NCBI RefSeq assembly: GCF_900996225.1
Contig: NZ_CAAJGL010000079.1
Span: 496,001 to 560,000 of the forward strand
Direction: 5' to 3'
Source: Paraburkholderia sp. BCC1884
Lineage (GTDB): Bacteria > Pseudomonadota > Gammaproteobacteria > Burkholderiales > Burkholderiaceae
Length of the DNA: 64,000 nt
Shown here: piece by piece, positions 49,030 through 58,225 of the stretch
Position numbering within the stretch: the first letter of the stretch is position 1
Layout: every line of letters starts with the position of its first letter
Notes under the pieces: model-generated
What the model saw: only the letters and a program-made list of their open reading frames with translations
Database searches by the model: none
Told to the model about the DNA's origin: nothing
Made by a program: the position numbers and the translations under genes

Positions 49030-51819
49030 ATGACCTATCAAGTTCTCGCACGCAAATGGCGGCCGAAGGATTTCGCTTCGCTCGTCGGACAGGAGCACGT
49101 GGTGCGCGCGCTCACGCACGCGCTCGACGGCGGCCGTCTGCACCACGCCTATTTGTTTACCGGTACGCGCGGCGTCGGCAAGACCACGCTTTCGCGCATT
49201 TTCGCCAAGGCGCTGAATTGCGAAACTGGCGTGACCTCCACGCCGTGCGGCGTATGCCGGGCGTGTCGCGAGATCGACGAAGGGCGCTTTGTCGACTACG
49301 TCGAGATGGACGCGGCGAGTAATCGCGGTGTCGATGAAATGGCCGCGCTGCTGGAGCGCGCGGTGTACGCGCCGGTGGATGCCCGCTTCAAGGTCTACAT
49401 GATCGACGAAGTGCACATGCTCACGAACCACGCCTTCAACGCAATGCTGAAGACGCTGGAAGAACCGCCCGCGCACGTCAAGTTCATTCTCGCCACGACC
49501 GATCCGCAGAAGATTCCGGTGACCGTACTGTCGCGCTGCCTGCAGTTCAATCTGAAGCAGATGCCGGCCGGCCATATCGTTTCGCATCTCGAGCATATTC
49601 TCGGCGAAGAGAAGGTGCCGTTCGACGCCCAGGCGCTGCGCCTTCTGGCGCGTGCCGCCGACGGTTCGATGCGCGACGCGCTCTCGCTGACCGATCAGGC
49701 GATCGCCTATTCGGCCAATCAGGTCAATGAAGAAGCCGTTCGCGGCATGCTCGGCGCACTCGATCAGAGTTACCTGATTCGCTTGCTCGACGCGCTCGCG
49801 GACGGCGACGGCGCCGCCGTGCTCGCGGTGGCCGACGAAATGGCATTGCGCAGTCTTTCTTTTTCGACGGCTTTACAGGATCTGGCAAGTCTGCTGCATC
49901 GGGTTGCGTGGGCGCAATTCGCGCCGTCGTCGGTGCTCGACGAGTGGCCGGAAGCGGGCGATCTGCGTCGTTTCGCCGACGCACTGAGCGCTGAGCAGGT
50001 GCAACTGTTCTATCAGATCGCGACGATCGGCCGGAGCGAGCTGGGTCTTGCACCGGACGAATACGCCGGCTTCACGATGACCTTGCTGCGCATGCTGGCG
50101 TTTGAACCGGCGCCGACTGGCGGGGGTGGTGGCGCGGCGGGTTCGGGGCGTCCGGGTGGGCAGATTGGAGCGGGTGGTGCTGGCGGCGCGAAGCGCGCCG
50201 GTGCGCCGGTCGTGGCGGCACAGAACAGTGTTGCCGGTGCGCCGGTCGTGGCGGCACCGAATAATGTTGCCGTTGCGCCGGTCGTGGCGGCACAGAATCG
50301 TGCGTCGAGTGCGCCGGTCGGAGCGACTCAGAATAGCGCTTCGGGTGCGTCAGTCGCGGCCGCGCCGTCGGTGGTCGAGCGAGAAGCGGCGAGCGCTCCT
50401 GCTGCGCCTGTTCGCGAGGCAACTCGGACTGCTGAGATCGAAGAAGCGCCGATGCAAGCGTCCGTCGCTCAAGCCGTGCCCGTCGCTGAGTCGATGCCGG
50501 TGGCAACCGAGGCAGATTCGGCGTCGGAGTCTTTCGGCGAAAATGCGAACGCCGCTGCAAAGTCCGAAGCTGAAACAATTGCCTCGGTGTCCGCTGTCGC
50601 CGCTACTCATGAAGCCGTTCTCGAAGCCACAGCAGATGTTGAAGCAGCCAGCCCAGTTGCATCGTCGTCCAACGCAACCGCGGCACAGCCCTTGGCCCCA
50701 TGGGACGACGCGCCCGCCGAAGCGACTACCGACGAACGTTCCTTAGCCTCCGCGACGGACAACCCAGCGCCCGCATCCTCGCTTACGGCACCGGCCGCGG
50801 CCGCACAAGCGCGCGCTGAAGAAGCCGCACCCGTCGCACCCGTCGCCGCACAGCAACCGCCGCCAGCCGCCGAGGTCCCGTCGCGTCGTGCGGGCGGTGC
50901 GAGCGCCGCGCTCGACGTCCTGCGCAGCGCGGGTTTGAAAGTGTCGTCGGATCGTGGCCGCGCTGCCGCAGCCGCCGTCGCGCCGGCCACGCCGAAACCC
51001 GCCGTACCCCGCGTAGTCGTGCCGGTGCCGACCCCTGGTGCTCCCCGTCGCGCACCGCAGGACGCTGCGCCGGGTTCATCCGCAGCACCAGCCGCTCGCC
51101 CCGCCGCAGCCCCAGCCGCAGCCGCAGCCGCAGCCCCAGCCCCAGCCCCAGCCCCAGCCGCAGCGCCCCAGCGCAACAGCCCCGAGCAAAACGGCGCATC
51201 GCCGCCGCCGTGGGACGACATGCCGCCCGACGACTACATGCCGATCTCGACCTCGGACGACGGCTATTACGGCCCGCCCGACGACAGCTACATGCCGGTC
51301 TTCGACAGCGGCCCCGACGACGTTCGCGTAAAGTCCGCGTCCGCACCGCAACCGGCGCCCGCGATCGACAGGCGTCCGCTGCCGCCCGTCATACCGCTCG
51401 ATGCACTGGGTTTCACGGGCGACTGGCCCGCGCTTGCCGTCGACCTGCCGCTCAAGGGCATCTCATATCAGCTCGCCTTCAACAGCGAACTGATGGCGCT
51501 AGAAGGCAACACGCTCAAGCTGAACGTGCCGGTGCCGCAGTACGCGGAAGCCTCGCAGGTCGCTAAACTGAAAACCGCGCTCGCCGACAAGCTCGGCCGG
51601 GTGGTCGAGGTGCTGGTCGACGTCGGTCCGGCCCGCCGCACCGCCGCCGCGCACGACACCGCCCAGCGCGCGCAACGTCAGCAGGAAGCGGAGCGCGAGA
51701 TCGGCGCGGACCCGTTCGTGCAGTCGCTGATTCGCGAGTTCGGCGCGAGCATCGTGCCCGGCTCGATTCGCCCGATTTCCCCTGACGCCGGCCCTGGTGG
51801 CGCGCCGTCGGTCCACTGA
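49030..51819 (+). CDS. dnaX: DNA polymerase III subunits gamma/tau
   Basis: The 929-residue clamp-loader ATPase has Walker A GTRGVGKT at residues 45-52, the zinc cysteines C64, C73, C76 and C79, and MIDEVHMLTNHAFNAMLKTL. The next domains run to about residue 365. After that comes a very long Ala/Pro/Val-rich linker of about 430 residues with five 12-residue tandem repeats (391-450). A C-terminal tau-like domain follows from about residue 790 (DALGFTGDWPALAVDLPLKG). The protein is much longer than E. coli DnaX (643). No slippery A-run for the gamma frameshift was noticed. ybaB and recR follow on the same strand. Confidence 0.96.
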   Translation: MTYQVLARKWRPKDFASLVGQEHVVRALTHALDGGRLHHAYLFTGTRGVGKTTLSRIFAKALNCETGVTSTPCGVCRACREIDEGRFVDYVEMDAASNRGVDEMAALLERAVYAPVDARFKVYMIDEVHMLTNHAFNAMLKTLEEPPAHVKFILATTDPQKIPVTVLSRCLQFNLKQMPAGHIVSHLEHILGEEKVPFDAQALRLLARAADGSMRDALSLTDQAIAYSANQVNEEAVRGMLGALDQSYLIRLLDALADGDGAAVLAVADEMALRSLSFSTALQDLASLLHRVAWAQFAPSSVLDEWPEAGDLRRFADALSAEQVQLFYQIATIGRSELGLAPDEYAGFTMTLLRMLAFEPAPTGGGGGAAGSGRPGGQIGAGGAGGAKRAGAPVVAAQNSVAGAPVVAAPNNVAVAPVVAAQNRASSAPVGATQNSASGASVAAAPSVVEREAASAPAAPVREATRTAEIEEAPMQASVAQAVPVAESMPVATEADSASESFGENANAAAKSEAETIASVSAVAATHEAVLEATADVEAASPVASSSNATAAQPLAPWDDAPAEATTDERSLASATDNPAPASSLTAPAAAAQARAEEAAPVAPVAAQQPPPAAEVPSRRAGGASAALDVLRSAGLKVSSDRGRAAAAAVAPATPKPAVPRVVVPVPTPGAPRRAPQDAAPGSSAAPAARPAAAPAAAAAAAPAPAPAPAAAPQRNSPEQNGASPPPWDDMPPDDYMPISTSDDGYYGPPDDSYMPVFDSGPDDVRVKSASAPQPAPAIDRRPLPPVIPLDALGFTGDWPALAVDLPLKGISYQLAFNSELMALEGNTLKLNVPVPQYAEASQVAKLKTALADKLGRVVEVLVDVGPARRTAAAHDTAQRAQRQQEAEREIGADPFVQSLIREFGASIVPGSIRPISPDAGPGGAPSVH
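50200..50379 (+). repeat. Five 36-bp in-frame tandem repeats in dnaX
   Basis: Five units of 36 bases encode GAPVVAAQNSVA, GAPVVAAPNNVA, VAPVVAAQNRAS, SAPVGATQNSAS and GASVAAAPSVVE. The first three share long identical stretches, such as GCGCCGGTCGTGGCGGCA. Similarity fades toward the right, as in a repeat that expanded from one end. Confidence 0.9.
51106..51164 (+). repeat. Hexanucleotide repeat in dnaX
   Basis: About ten units of GCAGCC or CCAGCC in tandem encode an Ala/Pro run in the linker. The period of six keeps the frame, so slippage would change only linker length. Confidence 0.8.
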
Positions 51820-51877
51820 TTCGCGGCGCGCGAGCGCCCGATAGACGAATTTCACGCTATCAAGAAGGAGCATGTCC

Positions 51878-52204
51878 ATGATGAAAGGTCAACTCGCCGG
51901 GCTGATGAAGCAAGCCCAGCAGATGCAGGAAAACATGAAGAAGATGCAGGAGCAACTCGCTCTGATCGAAGTCGAGGGCCAGTCGGGCGCCGGTCTCGTG
52001 AAGGTGACGATGACCTGCAAGAACGACGTGCGCCGTGTCTCGATCGACCCGAGCCTGCTCGCCGACGACAAGGACATGCTGGAAGACCTCGTCGCCGCTG
52101 CGTTCAACGACGCCGTGCGCAAAGCCGAAGCCACCGCCCAGGAAAAAATGGGCGGCATGACATCGGGGCTGCCGCTGCCGCCGGGCTTCAAACTGCCGTT
52201 CTAA
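51878..52204 (+). CDS. ybaB: Nucleoid-associated protein YbaB/EbfC
   Basis: The 108-residue DNA-binding protein begins MMKGQLAGLMKQAQQMQENM and contains GAGLVKVTMTCKNDVRRVSI and the C-terminal MGGMTSGLPLPPGFKLPF. Three ATG codons occur close together (51872, 51878, 51881); 51878 is chosen because AAGGAG (51865-51870) is 7 bases before it. The dnaX-ybaB-recR order is conserved across bacteria and supports the identity. Confidence 0.96.
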   Translation: MMKGQLAGLMKQAQQMQENMKKMQEQLALIEVEGQSGAGLVKVTMTCKNDVRRVSIDPSLLADDKDMLEDLVAAAFNDAVRKAEATAQEKMGGMTSGLPLPPGFKLPF

Positions 52205-52297
52205 TCGACGCGCCGCAAGGCGAGGCCTGCGCTGCGGCAACGATTGCCGCAGCGCGGTCCGACACTCTCCGCATTCCCCACTTCGACGCCGATCCGC

Positions 52298-52894
52298 ATG
52301 AAACAACCTTCCGCCTTGTCGGCGCTCGTCGAAGCGCTGCGCGCGCTGCCCGGTGTCGGGCCGAAGTCCGCGCAACGCATGGCGTACCACCTGATGCAGC
52401 ACGATCGCGACGCCGCCGAGAAACTCGGCCGTTCGTTGTTGTTCGCGACCGAGCATCTGCAGCACTGCGAGAAGTGCAACACCTTTACCGAAGCGCAGAT
52501 CTGCGAAGTCTGTCTGGACGAAGAGCGCGATCCGGCCTTGCTGTGCGTCGTAGAGACGCCGGCCGACCAGATCATGCTCGAGCAGACCCTGACTTATCGC
52601 GGCCTTTATTTCGTGCTGATGGGCCGGCTCAGTCCGCTTGACGGCATCGGCCCGAAAGAGATTCATTTCGACCGGCTGGTCAGGCGCGCGACGGATGGTG
52701 TCGTCAAGGAAGTCGTGCTCGCCACCAATTTCACCAACGAAGGCGAGGCTACCGCGCATTACCTCGGGCAGACGCTCAAGGCACGCGGCCTCTCGGTCAC
52801 ACGCCTCGCGCGCGGTGTGCCGGTGGGCGGCGAACTCGAATATGTCGACGCCGGCACGATCGCCCGCGCGATGCTCGACCGTCGTTCGATGTAA
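52298..52894 (+). CDS. recR: Recombination protein RecR
   Basis: The 198-residue protein works with RecF and RecO to load RecA on gapped DNA. Features are the HhH segment ALRALPGVGPKSAQRMAYHL, the zinc finger cysteines in CEKCNTFTEAQICEVC and the Toprim domain LLCVVETPADQIMLEQT, then GRLSPLDGIGPKEIHFDRL. The ATG at 52298 begins the domain; the frame is open 18 codons upstream. It follows ybaB by 93 bases. Confidence 0.97.
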   Translation: MKQPSALSALVEALRALPGVGPKSAQRMAYHLMQHDRDAAEKLGRSLLFATEHLQHCEKCNTFTEAQICEVCLDEERDPALLCVVETPADQIMLEQTLTYRGLYFVLMGRLSPLDGIGPKEIHFDRLVRRATDGVVKEVVLATNFTNEGEATAHYLGQTLKARGLSVTRLARGVPVGGELEYVDAGTIARAMLDRRSM

Positions 52895-52989
52895 CGCTTC
52901 CACGCACGAGCTCGCCGGCCCTCAGCGGCTGAGCGCAGCTGCCAATGTTGGGCGCCGGGCGCGCGCCACGAACCGAAGAGAGGAGACAC

Positions 52990-54258
52990 ATGAGCGTCAC
53001 CCCCGAATCAGGCACGAGCGCCGCGCCTAAGGACGCCGCCGACACCGCCGCCACGTCCGGCAAAGCCGGCCCGCTCGCCGGCGTCAAGGTGCTGGAGTTG
53101 GGCACGTTGATCGCCGGCCCGTTCGCCGCGCGCTTTCTCGGCGAGTTCGGCGCCGACGTCATCAAGATCGAAGATCCCAGGGGCGGCGATCCGCTGCGCA
53201 AATGGCGCAAGCTCTATCCCGAAGTCGGCGGCACCTCGCTGTGGTGGGCCGTACAGGCGCGCAACAAGAAATCCGTCACGATCAATCTGAAGGCCGAAGA
53301 GGGCAAGGAAATCGTGCGGCGTCTCGCGAAAGAAGCGGATATCGTCGTCGAAAATTTCCGGCCGGGATTACTGGAGAAACTCGGGCTCGGTTATGACGTG
53401 TTGTCCGCGGAGAACCCTGGGCTCGTGATGGTGCGTCTGTCCGGCTATGGGCAGACCGGGCCGTATCGCGACCGGCCGGGCTTCGGTGCGATCGCCGAAT
53501 CGATGGGCGGCTTGCGTCACATCACCGGTTATCCGGATTTGCCGCCGCCGCGCATCGGCATTTCGATCGGCGATTCGATCGCGGCACTGCACGGCGTGAT
53601 CGGCGCGCTGATGGCGCTGCATCACAAGCAGGTGAACGGCGGCAAAGGGCAGGTGGTGGATGTCGCGTTGTACGAGGCCGTCTTCAACATGATGGAGAGC
53701 GTGGTGCCCGAATACGGCGTGTACGGCATGGTGCGCGAGCGCACTGGCGCGTCGCTGCCCGGCATCGTGCCGTCGAATACCTATCCGTGCCGCGACGGCA
53801 GCATCGTGATCGGCGGCAATAGCGATCCGATTTTCAAACGCCTGATGATGGCGATCGGGCGCGACGACCTCGCGAACGATCCCGGCCTCGCGCACAACGA
53901 CGGTCGCGTGCCGCGCACCGAGGAAATCGACGGCGCGATCGCGGCCTGGCTCGCCACGCGCACCATCGACGAAGCGCTCGATGTGCTGAACGCCGCCGAC
54001 GTGCCGGTGGGCCGCATCTTCAGCGTGGCCGATATGTTCACCGATCCGCAGTTCATGGCGCGCCAGATGATCCAGCGCTTCAAATGGCAGGACGGTCAGG
54101 AAATCACGCTGCCGGGCGTGACGCCGAAGCTGTCGGCAACCCCGGGCGAGACGCGTTGGCTCGGCCCCGAACTGGGTGAACATACCGATGAAGTCCTGCA
54201 ATCGCTAGGTTATGATGCTGACGACATTGCAAGGTTGCACGCGCAACAGATCGTCTGA
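52990..54258 (+). CDS. CaiB/BaiF-type (class III) CoA-transferase
   Basis: The 422-residue protein is a family III CoA-transferase, moving CoA between carboxylic acids. Blocks in order are KVLELGTLIAGPFAARFLGE, FGADVIKIEDPRGGDPLRKW, RNKKSVTINLKAEEGKEIVR, VENFRPGLLEKLGLGYDVLS and GYGQTGPYRDRPGFGAIAES. The catalytic Asp is likely in GISIGDSIAALHGVIGALMA. About 25 extra Ala/Thr-rich residues precede the domain. The start has GAGAGGAGA just upstream. It is followed on the same strand by an ABC importer. The acyl substrate cannot be told from the sequence. Confidence 0.92.
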   Translation: MSVTPESGTSAAPKDAADTAATSGKAGPLAGVKVLELGTLIAGPFAARFLGEFGADVIKIEDPRGGDPLRKWRKLYPEVGGTSLWWAVQARNKKSVTINLKAEEGKEIVRRLAKEADIVVENFRPGLLEKLGLGYDVLSAENPGLVMVRLSGYGQTGPYRDRPGFGAIAESMGGLRHITGYPDLPPPRIGISIGDSIAALHGVIGALMALHHKQVNGGKGQVVDVALYEAVFNMMESVVPEYGVYGMVRERTGASLPGIVPSNTYPCRDGSIVIGGNSDPIFKRLMMAIGRDDLANDPGLAHNDGRVPRTEEIDGAIAAWLATRTIDEALDVLNAADVPVGRIFSVADMFTDPQFMARQMIQRFKWQDGQEITLPGVTPKLSATPGETRWLGPELGEHTDEVLQSLGYDADDIARLHAQQIV

Positions 54259-54348
54259 CTGAGCGCGTGTGGCGGGGCACCGTGGCGCCGACGAGCGTCG
54301 CGGTAAAAAAGAAAAAGCCGGATAACAAAAGTTTGGAGACGACAGACC

Positions 54349-55389
54349 ATGCAACGCAGAACCTTCCTCGCCGGAACCGCCGCGCTCGCCGGCGCTTCAC
54401 TCGCCACTACGCCGCTCGTTTTCGCCCAGCAGGGCAAACTCGAGACCAGTAAGGTGGCCATCGCCGTCGGCGGCAAGAACCTGTTTTACTACTTGCCGCT
54501 CACCATCGCCGAGCGTCGCAATTACTTCAGGGACGAAGGGCTCGAAGTCGAAATCTCCGACTTCGCGGGCGGCTCGCAGGCGCTCAAAGCGGCGGTCGGC
54601 GGCAGCGCGGACGTGGTGTCCGGCGCTTTCGAACATACCTTGTTGCTGCAGGCTCAGAAGCAGATGTTCCGCGAATTCGTCCTGCAAGGTCGCGCGCCGC
54701 AGATCGTGCTCGCCGTGTCGAAGAAAACCCTGCCGAACTACAAGTCGATCGCCGATTTGAAGGGCAAGAAAATCGGTGTGACCGCGCCGGGTTCGTCGAC
54801 CTCGATCATGGCCAGTTTCGTGCTGGCGAAAGCCGGACTGACGGCGAAAGACGTCGCGTTCGTCGGCGTGGGTGCGGGCGCGGGCGCGATTGCCGCGTTG
54901 CAGTCGGGGCAGATCGACGCGATCGCCAACCTCGATCCGGTCATGACCAAGCTCGAACGCACCGGTGAGATTCGCGTCGTGTCGGACACGCGCACGCTGG
55001 CCGACACGCGCAACGTGTTCGGTGGCGACATGCCGGCCGGCTGTCTGTACGCGTCGCAAAGTTTCATCACGAAGAATCCGAACACAACCCAGGCGCTGAC
55101 CAACGCGATGGTGCGCGCGCTCAAGTGGCTGCAGACGGCGACCGGCAGCGAGCTCATCAACACCGTGCCGGAAGGTTATCTGCTCGGCGACCGTGCGGTT
55201 TATCTGGACGCCTGGCAGCACGTCAAGGAAGCCATGTCGCCCGATGGCCTGATGCCCGCCGACGGTCCCGCGACCTCGCTGAAAACCTTGCAGGCGTTCG
55301 ATCCGGCCGTGCAGGGCAAGCCGATCGATCTGTCGAAGACGTGGACCAACGACTTCGTCAAGAAAGCGCTGACCACCGTCAAGGCGTAA
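54349..55389 (+). CDS. ABC transporter substrate-binding protein, NMT1/TauA/SsuA-like
   Basis: The 346-residue protein starts with a twin-arginine-like signal (MQRRTFLAGTAALAGASLAT, cleavage likely after VFA at residue 26). An NMT1-type binding fold follows: LFYYLPLTIAERRNYFRDEG, DFAGGSQALKAAVGGSADVV, DLKGKKIGVTAPGSSTSIMA and LQSGQIDAIANLDPVMTKLE. Members bind sulfonates, pyrimidine precursors, nitrate or aromatic acids; the ligand here is not determinable. It is followed by matching ATPase and permease genes. Confidence 0.9.
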   Translation: MQRRTFLAGTAALAGASLATTPLVFAQQGKLETSKVAIAVGGKNLFYYLPLTIAERRNYFRDEGLEVEISDFAGGSQALKAAVGGSADVVSGAFEHTLLLQAQKQMFREFVLQGRAPQIVLAVSKKTLPNYKSIADLKGKKIGVTAPGSSTSIMASFVLAKAGLTAKDVAFVGVGAGAGAIAALQSGQIDAIANLDPVMTKLERTGEIRVVSDTRTLADTRNVFGGDMPAGCLYASQSFITKNPNTTQALTNAMVRALKWLQTATGSELINTVPEGYLLGDRAVYLDAWQHVKEAMSPDGLMPADGPATSLKTLQAFDPAVQGKPIDLSKTWTNDFVKKALTTVKA

Positions 55390-55464
55390 CGCGCCGTTGG
55401 CCCGGACGGTCGTCGCCATGACGGCCGTCCACACAAAACCGACTTCGAAGAAGCGAGCCGAACG

Positions 55465-56277
55465 ATGACCGTTGCCGCCCTGGCGCTCGAAAACATCACC
55501 TGCACGTTCAGTGCGCGCGACAACCGCGCGCAACGCTACACGGCCGTGAAGGACACCACTTTGCGCATCGCGCCGGGCGAGTTCGTCTCGGTGGTCGGCC
55601 CGACCGGCTGCGGGAAATCCACCTTGCTGAATATCGGCGCGGGTTTGCTGGAGCCGTCGTCGGGTGCGGTGACGGTATTCGGCGAGCCGCTCAAGGGCAT
55701 CAACCGCCGTGCCGGCTATATGTTCCAGGCCGACGCGCTGATGCCGTGGCGCTCGGCCATCGACAACGTCATGGCCGGCCTCGCGTTTCACGGCGTGCCG
55801 CCGACGGAGGCGCGTGTCAAAGCCGACGAGTGGTTAAAGCGCGTCGGTCTGGGCGGTTTCGGCGACCGTTATCCGCATCAACTGTCCGGCGGCATGCGCA
55901 AGCGCGTCGCGATGGCGCAGACGCTGATTCTCGATCCCGACATCATCCTGATGGACGAGCCGTTTTCCGCGCTCGATATCCAGACGCGTCAGCTGATGGA
56001 AAACGAATTGCTCGACCTGTGGGCGGCCAAACGCAAAGCGGTGCTGTTCATCACGCACGATCTCGACGAAGCCATCGCGATGTCCGATCGCGTGGTGGTG
56101 CTGTCGGCGGGGCCGGGCACGCATCCGATCGGCGAATTCACGATCGACTTGCCGCGTCCGCGCGACGTCGCCGAAATTCGTGCGCATCCGCGTTTCGTCG
56201 AGTTGCATGCGCAGATCTGGAGCGTGTTGCGAGACGAAGTTCTCAAGGGTTATCAGCAGCAGCTCACCGCCGTTTAA
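55465..56277 (+). CDS. ABC transporter ATP-binding protein, TauB/SsuB type
   Basis: The 270-residue ATPase has Walker A GPTGCGKST (45-53), the Q-loop MFQADALMPWRSAIDNV, the signature LSGGMRKRVAMAQTLILDPD and Walker B DIILMDEPFSALD with the switch His in LFITHDLDEA. It energises import of the ligand bound by the product of the preceding gene. The gene lies between the binding-protein and permease genes with gaps of 75 and 57 bases. Confidence 0.94.
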   Translation: MTVAALALENITCTFSARDNRAQRYTAVKDTTLRIAPGEFVSVVGPTGCGKSTLLNIGAGLLEPSSGAVTVFGEPLKGINRRAGYMFQADALMPWRSAIDNVMAGLAFHGVPPTEARVKADEWLKRVGLGGFGDRYPHQLSGGMRKRVAMAQTLILDPDIILMDEPFSALDIQTRQLMENELLDLWAAKRKAVLFITHDLDEAIAMSDRVVVLSAGPGTHPIGEFTIDLPRPRDVAEIRAHPRFVELHAQIWSVLRDEVLKGYQQQLTAV

Positions 56278-56334
56278 TGCCGGCGCGTCCGGCCGGTCCG
56301 ACGCGTCCCATCATCCTCCGAGGCAAACCGAGTC

Positions 56335-57159
56335 ATGTGGAAGAAGTTGCGCCCGAACCGGGCGAATCTGGTGATCTGGCAGTGGCTATTGCTCGTGCTG
56401 TGCTTCGTGCTCTGGTACGTGCTGACCAGCCCGACGCTTTTGCCGGCTTTCTATTTCGACGATCCGAACAAAGCCGCGTTCTTCTTCGGCGAACCGCAAA
56501 AGGTGCTGCAGCGGATCTGGGAGTGGTTCACGGGCGGCGAGATTTATCTGCACCTGTGGATCACGCTGGTCGAGACCGTGCTCGCGTTCGTGCTCGGCAC
56601 CGCACTCGGGCTCGGTGTCGGATTGTGGCTGGCGTTGGCGCCGCTCGCGAGCGCGCTGTTCGATCCGTATATCAAGGCCGCCAACTCGATGCCGCGCGTG
56701 ATTCTCGCGCCGATCTTCGGCGTGTGGTTCGGTTTGGGCATCTGGTCGAAGGTGGCGTTGGGCGTCACGCTGGTGTTCTTCATCGTGTTCTTCAACGTCT
56801 ATCAGGGCGTGAAGGAAGTCAGTCCCGTGGTGCTCGCCAACGCGCGCATGCTCGGTGCGAACCGCAAGCAGTTGTTGCGCTCGGTGTATTTGCCGAGTGC
56901 GATGAGCTGGGTGTTCTCCAGCTTGCATACGTCGGTGGGGTTGGCGTTCGTCGGCTCGGTGGTGGGCGAATATCTCGGCTCGGCGCGCGGGGTCGGCTAT
57001 CTGATTCTGCAAGCCGAAGGCACCTTCGATATCAATACCGTGTTCGCCGGGATTCTGGTGCTGACCGCATTCGCGCTGATTCTCGATGCAATCGTGGGCG
57101 TCGGCGAGCGACGGCTGATGAAGTGGCAACCGAAGAGCGGCGATACGGAGAAGCTGTAA
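56335..57159 (+). CDS. ABC transporter permease, TauC/SsuC type
   Basis: The 274-residue inner-membrane protein has about six hydrophobic helices and the permease coupling motif: NARMLGANRKQLLRSVYLPS, with the EAA-like Gly, then AMSWVFSSLHTSVGLAFVGS. It begins MWKKLRPNRANLVIWQWLLL. It completes the three-gene importer and is followed by a terminator, so the cassette probably runs from the CoA-transferase gene to here. Confidence 0.93.
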   Translation: MWKKLRPNRANLVIWQWLLLVLCFVLWYVLTSPTLLPAFYFDDPNKAAFFFGEPQKVLQRIWEWFTGGEIYLHLWITLVETVLAFVLGTALGLGVGLWLALAPLASALFDPYIKAANSMPRVILAPIFGVWFGLGIWSKVALGVTLVFFIVFFNVYQGVKEVSPVVLANARMLGANRKQLLRSVYLPSAMSWVFSSLHTSVGLAFVGSVVGEYLGSARGVGYLILQAEGTFDINTVFAGILVLTAFALILDAIVGVGERRLMKWQPKSGDTEKL

Positions 57160-57192
57160 GCCTGACAAGCTGAAACGCTGAGCACAACCAAA

Positions 57193-57230
57193 ACGGCGCG
57201 CGGTCTTCGAACCGCACGCCGTATTTTTTT
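57193..57230 (+). terminator. Rho-independent terminator after the ABC permease
   Basis: An 11-bp stem with one internal mismatch (ACGGCG, C, GCGGT; ACCGC, A, CGCCGT) has a 6-base loop. After one A comes a run of seven T (57224-57230). It starts 33 bases past the permease stop. Confidence 0.88.
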
Positions 57231-57250
57231 CCTTACTCGGGCAACGCACG

Positions 57251-58225
57251 CTACGGCGTGATCACGACCTTGCCGATCACGCGCCGCTCGGCCATATCGC
57301 GCAACGCGCGTCCTGTTTCTTCCAGCGGATAACGTGCCGATACATACGGCTTGAGCTTGCCCGCGCCGATCCATTGGGTCATCTGCTGGAATGCAGCGTG
57401 ATTGTGCTGCGGCTCGCGCCTGGCAAAATCGCCCCAGAAAACGCCGACCAGACTCGCGCCTTTGAGCAACGTCAGATTCAATGGCAACTTCGGGATCTCG
57501 CCGTTGGCGAAGCCGACCACCAGATACCGTCCGCGCCAGCCGATGCTGCGAAATGCGGGCTCCGCATACACGCCGCCGACCGGGTCGTAAATGACATCCG
57601 GGCCCTTGCCGTCGGTCAGCGCCTTGATGCGTTCGCACAGATCTTCGGTGCTGTAGTTGATGGTGGCGTCCGCGCCATGTTTTACGCAGATGGCCAGCTT
57701 CTCATCGCTCGACGCCGCCGCGATCACGCGCGCGCCGAGCGCCTTGCCGATTTCGACCGCGGCCAGTCCGACGCCGCCCGCCGCGCCCAGCACCAGCATC
57801 GTCTCACCGGCCTGCAACGCGCCACGATCGACCACCGCGTGATGCGAGGTGCCGTAGGCCAGCGTGAACGCCGCCGCCAATTCGAAGTCGACGCCGTCCG
57901 CGAGCGGCACACAGGCGGCAGCCGGCGCGATCGCCTGTTCGGCAAAGCCGCCTTGCCCCGTGAAAGCGACCACCCGCGAGCCGGGCTTGAACTGCGTAAC
58001 GCCAGCGCCCACCGTGCGCACGATGCCCGCGACTTCCGAGCCGGGCGTGAAGGGCAGGGGTGGTTTGAACTGGTATTTGTTTTCGATGATCAGCACGTCC
58101 GGAAAATTGACGGCTGCGGCTTTGACGTCGATCACCACGTGGCCGGCGGGCGCCTCAAGTTCCGGCAGGTTTTCGACAACCAGGCTCTCCGGCGGCCCGT
58201 ATTGATTACAGCGAATCGCGCGCAT
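57251..58225 (-). CDS. NADPH:quinone oxidoreductase (zinc-free MDR family)
   Basis: The 324-residue protein is a medium-chain dehydrogenase/reductase of the quinone oxidoreductase group. It starts MRAIRCNQYGPPESLVVENL and has the substrate domain block AAAVNFPDVLIIENKYQFKP, FTPGSEVAGIVRTVGAGV and the nucleotide-binding LVLGAAGGVGLAAVEIGKAL. The structural-zinc cysteines are lacking. It reduces quinones or enones with NADPH. The ATG at 58225 is chosen at the family start. It converges on the ABC cassette and is monocistronic. Confidence 0.92.
   Translation of the reverse strand: MRAIRCNQYGPPESLVVENLPELEAPAGHVVIDVKAAAVNFPDVLIIENKYQFKPPLPFTPGSEVAGIVRTVGAGVTQFKPGSRVVAFTGQGGFAEQAIAPAAACVPLADGVDFELAAAFTLAYGTSHHAVVDRGALQAGETMLVLGAAGGVGLAAVEIGKALGARVIAAASSDEKLAICVKHGADATINYSTEDLCERIKALTDGKGPDVIYDPVGGVYAEPAFRSIGWRGRYLVVGFANGEIPKLPLNLTLLKGASLVGVFWGDFARREPQHNHAAFQQMTQWIGAGKLKPYVSARYPLEETGRALRDMAERRVIGKVVITP

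Noticed and set aside
50200..51200. A programmed frameshift site for the gamma form of DnaX
   Set aside because: I looked for an A-rich slippery sequence with a following hairpin and did not see one in the linker.
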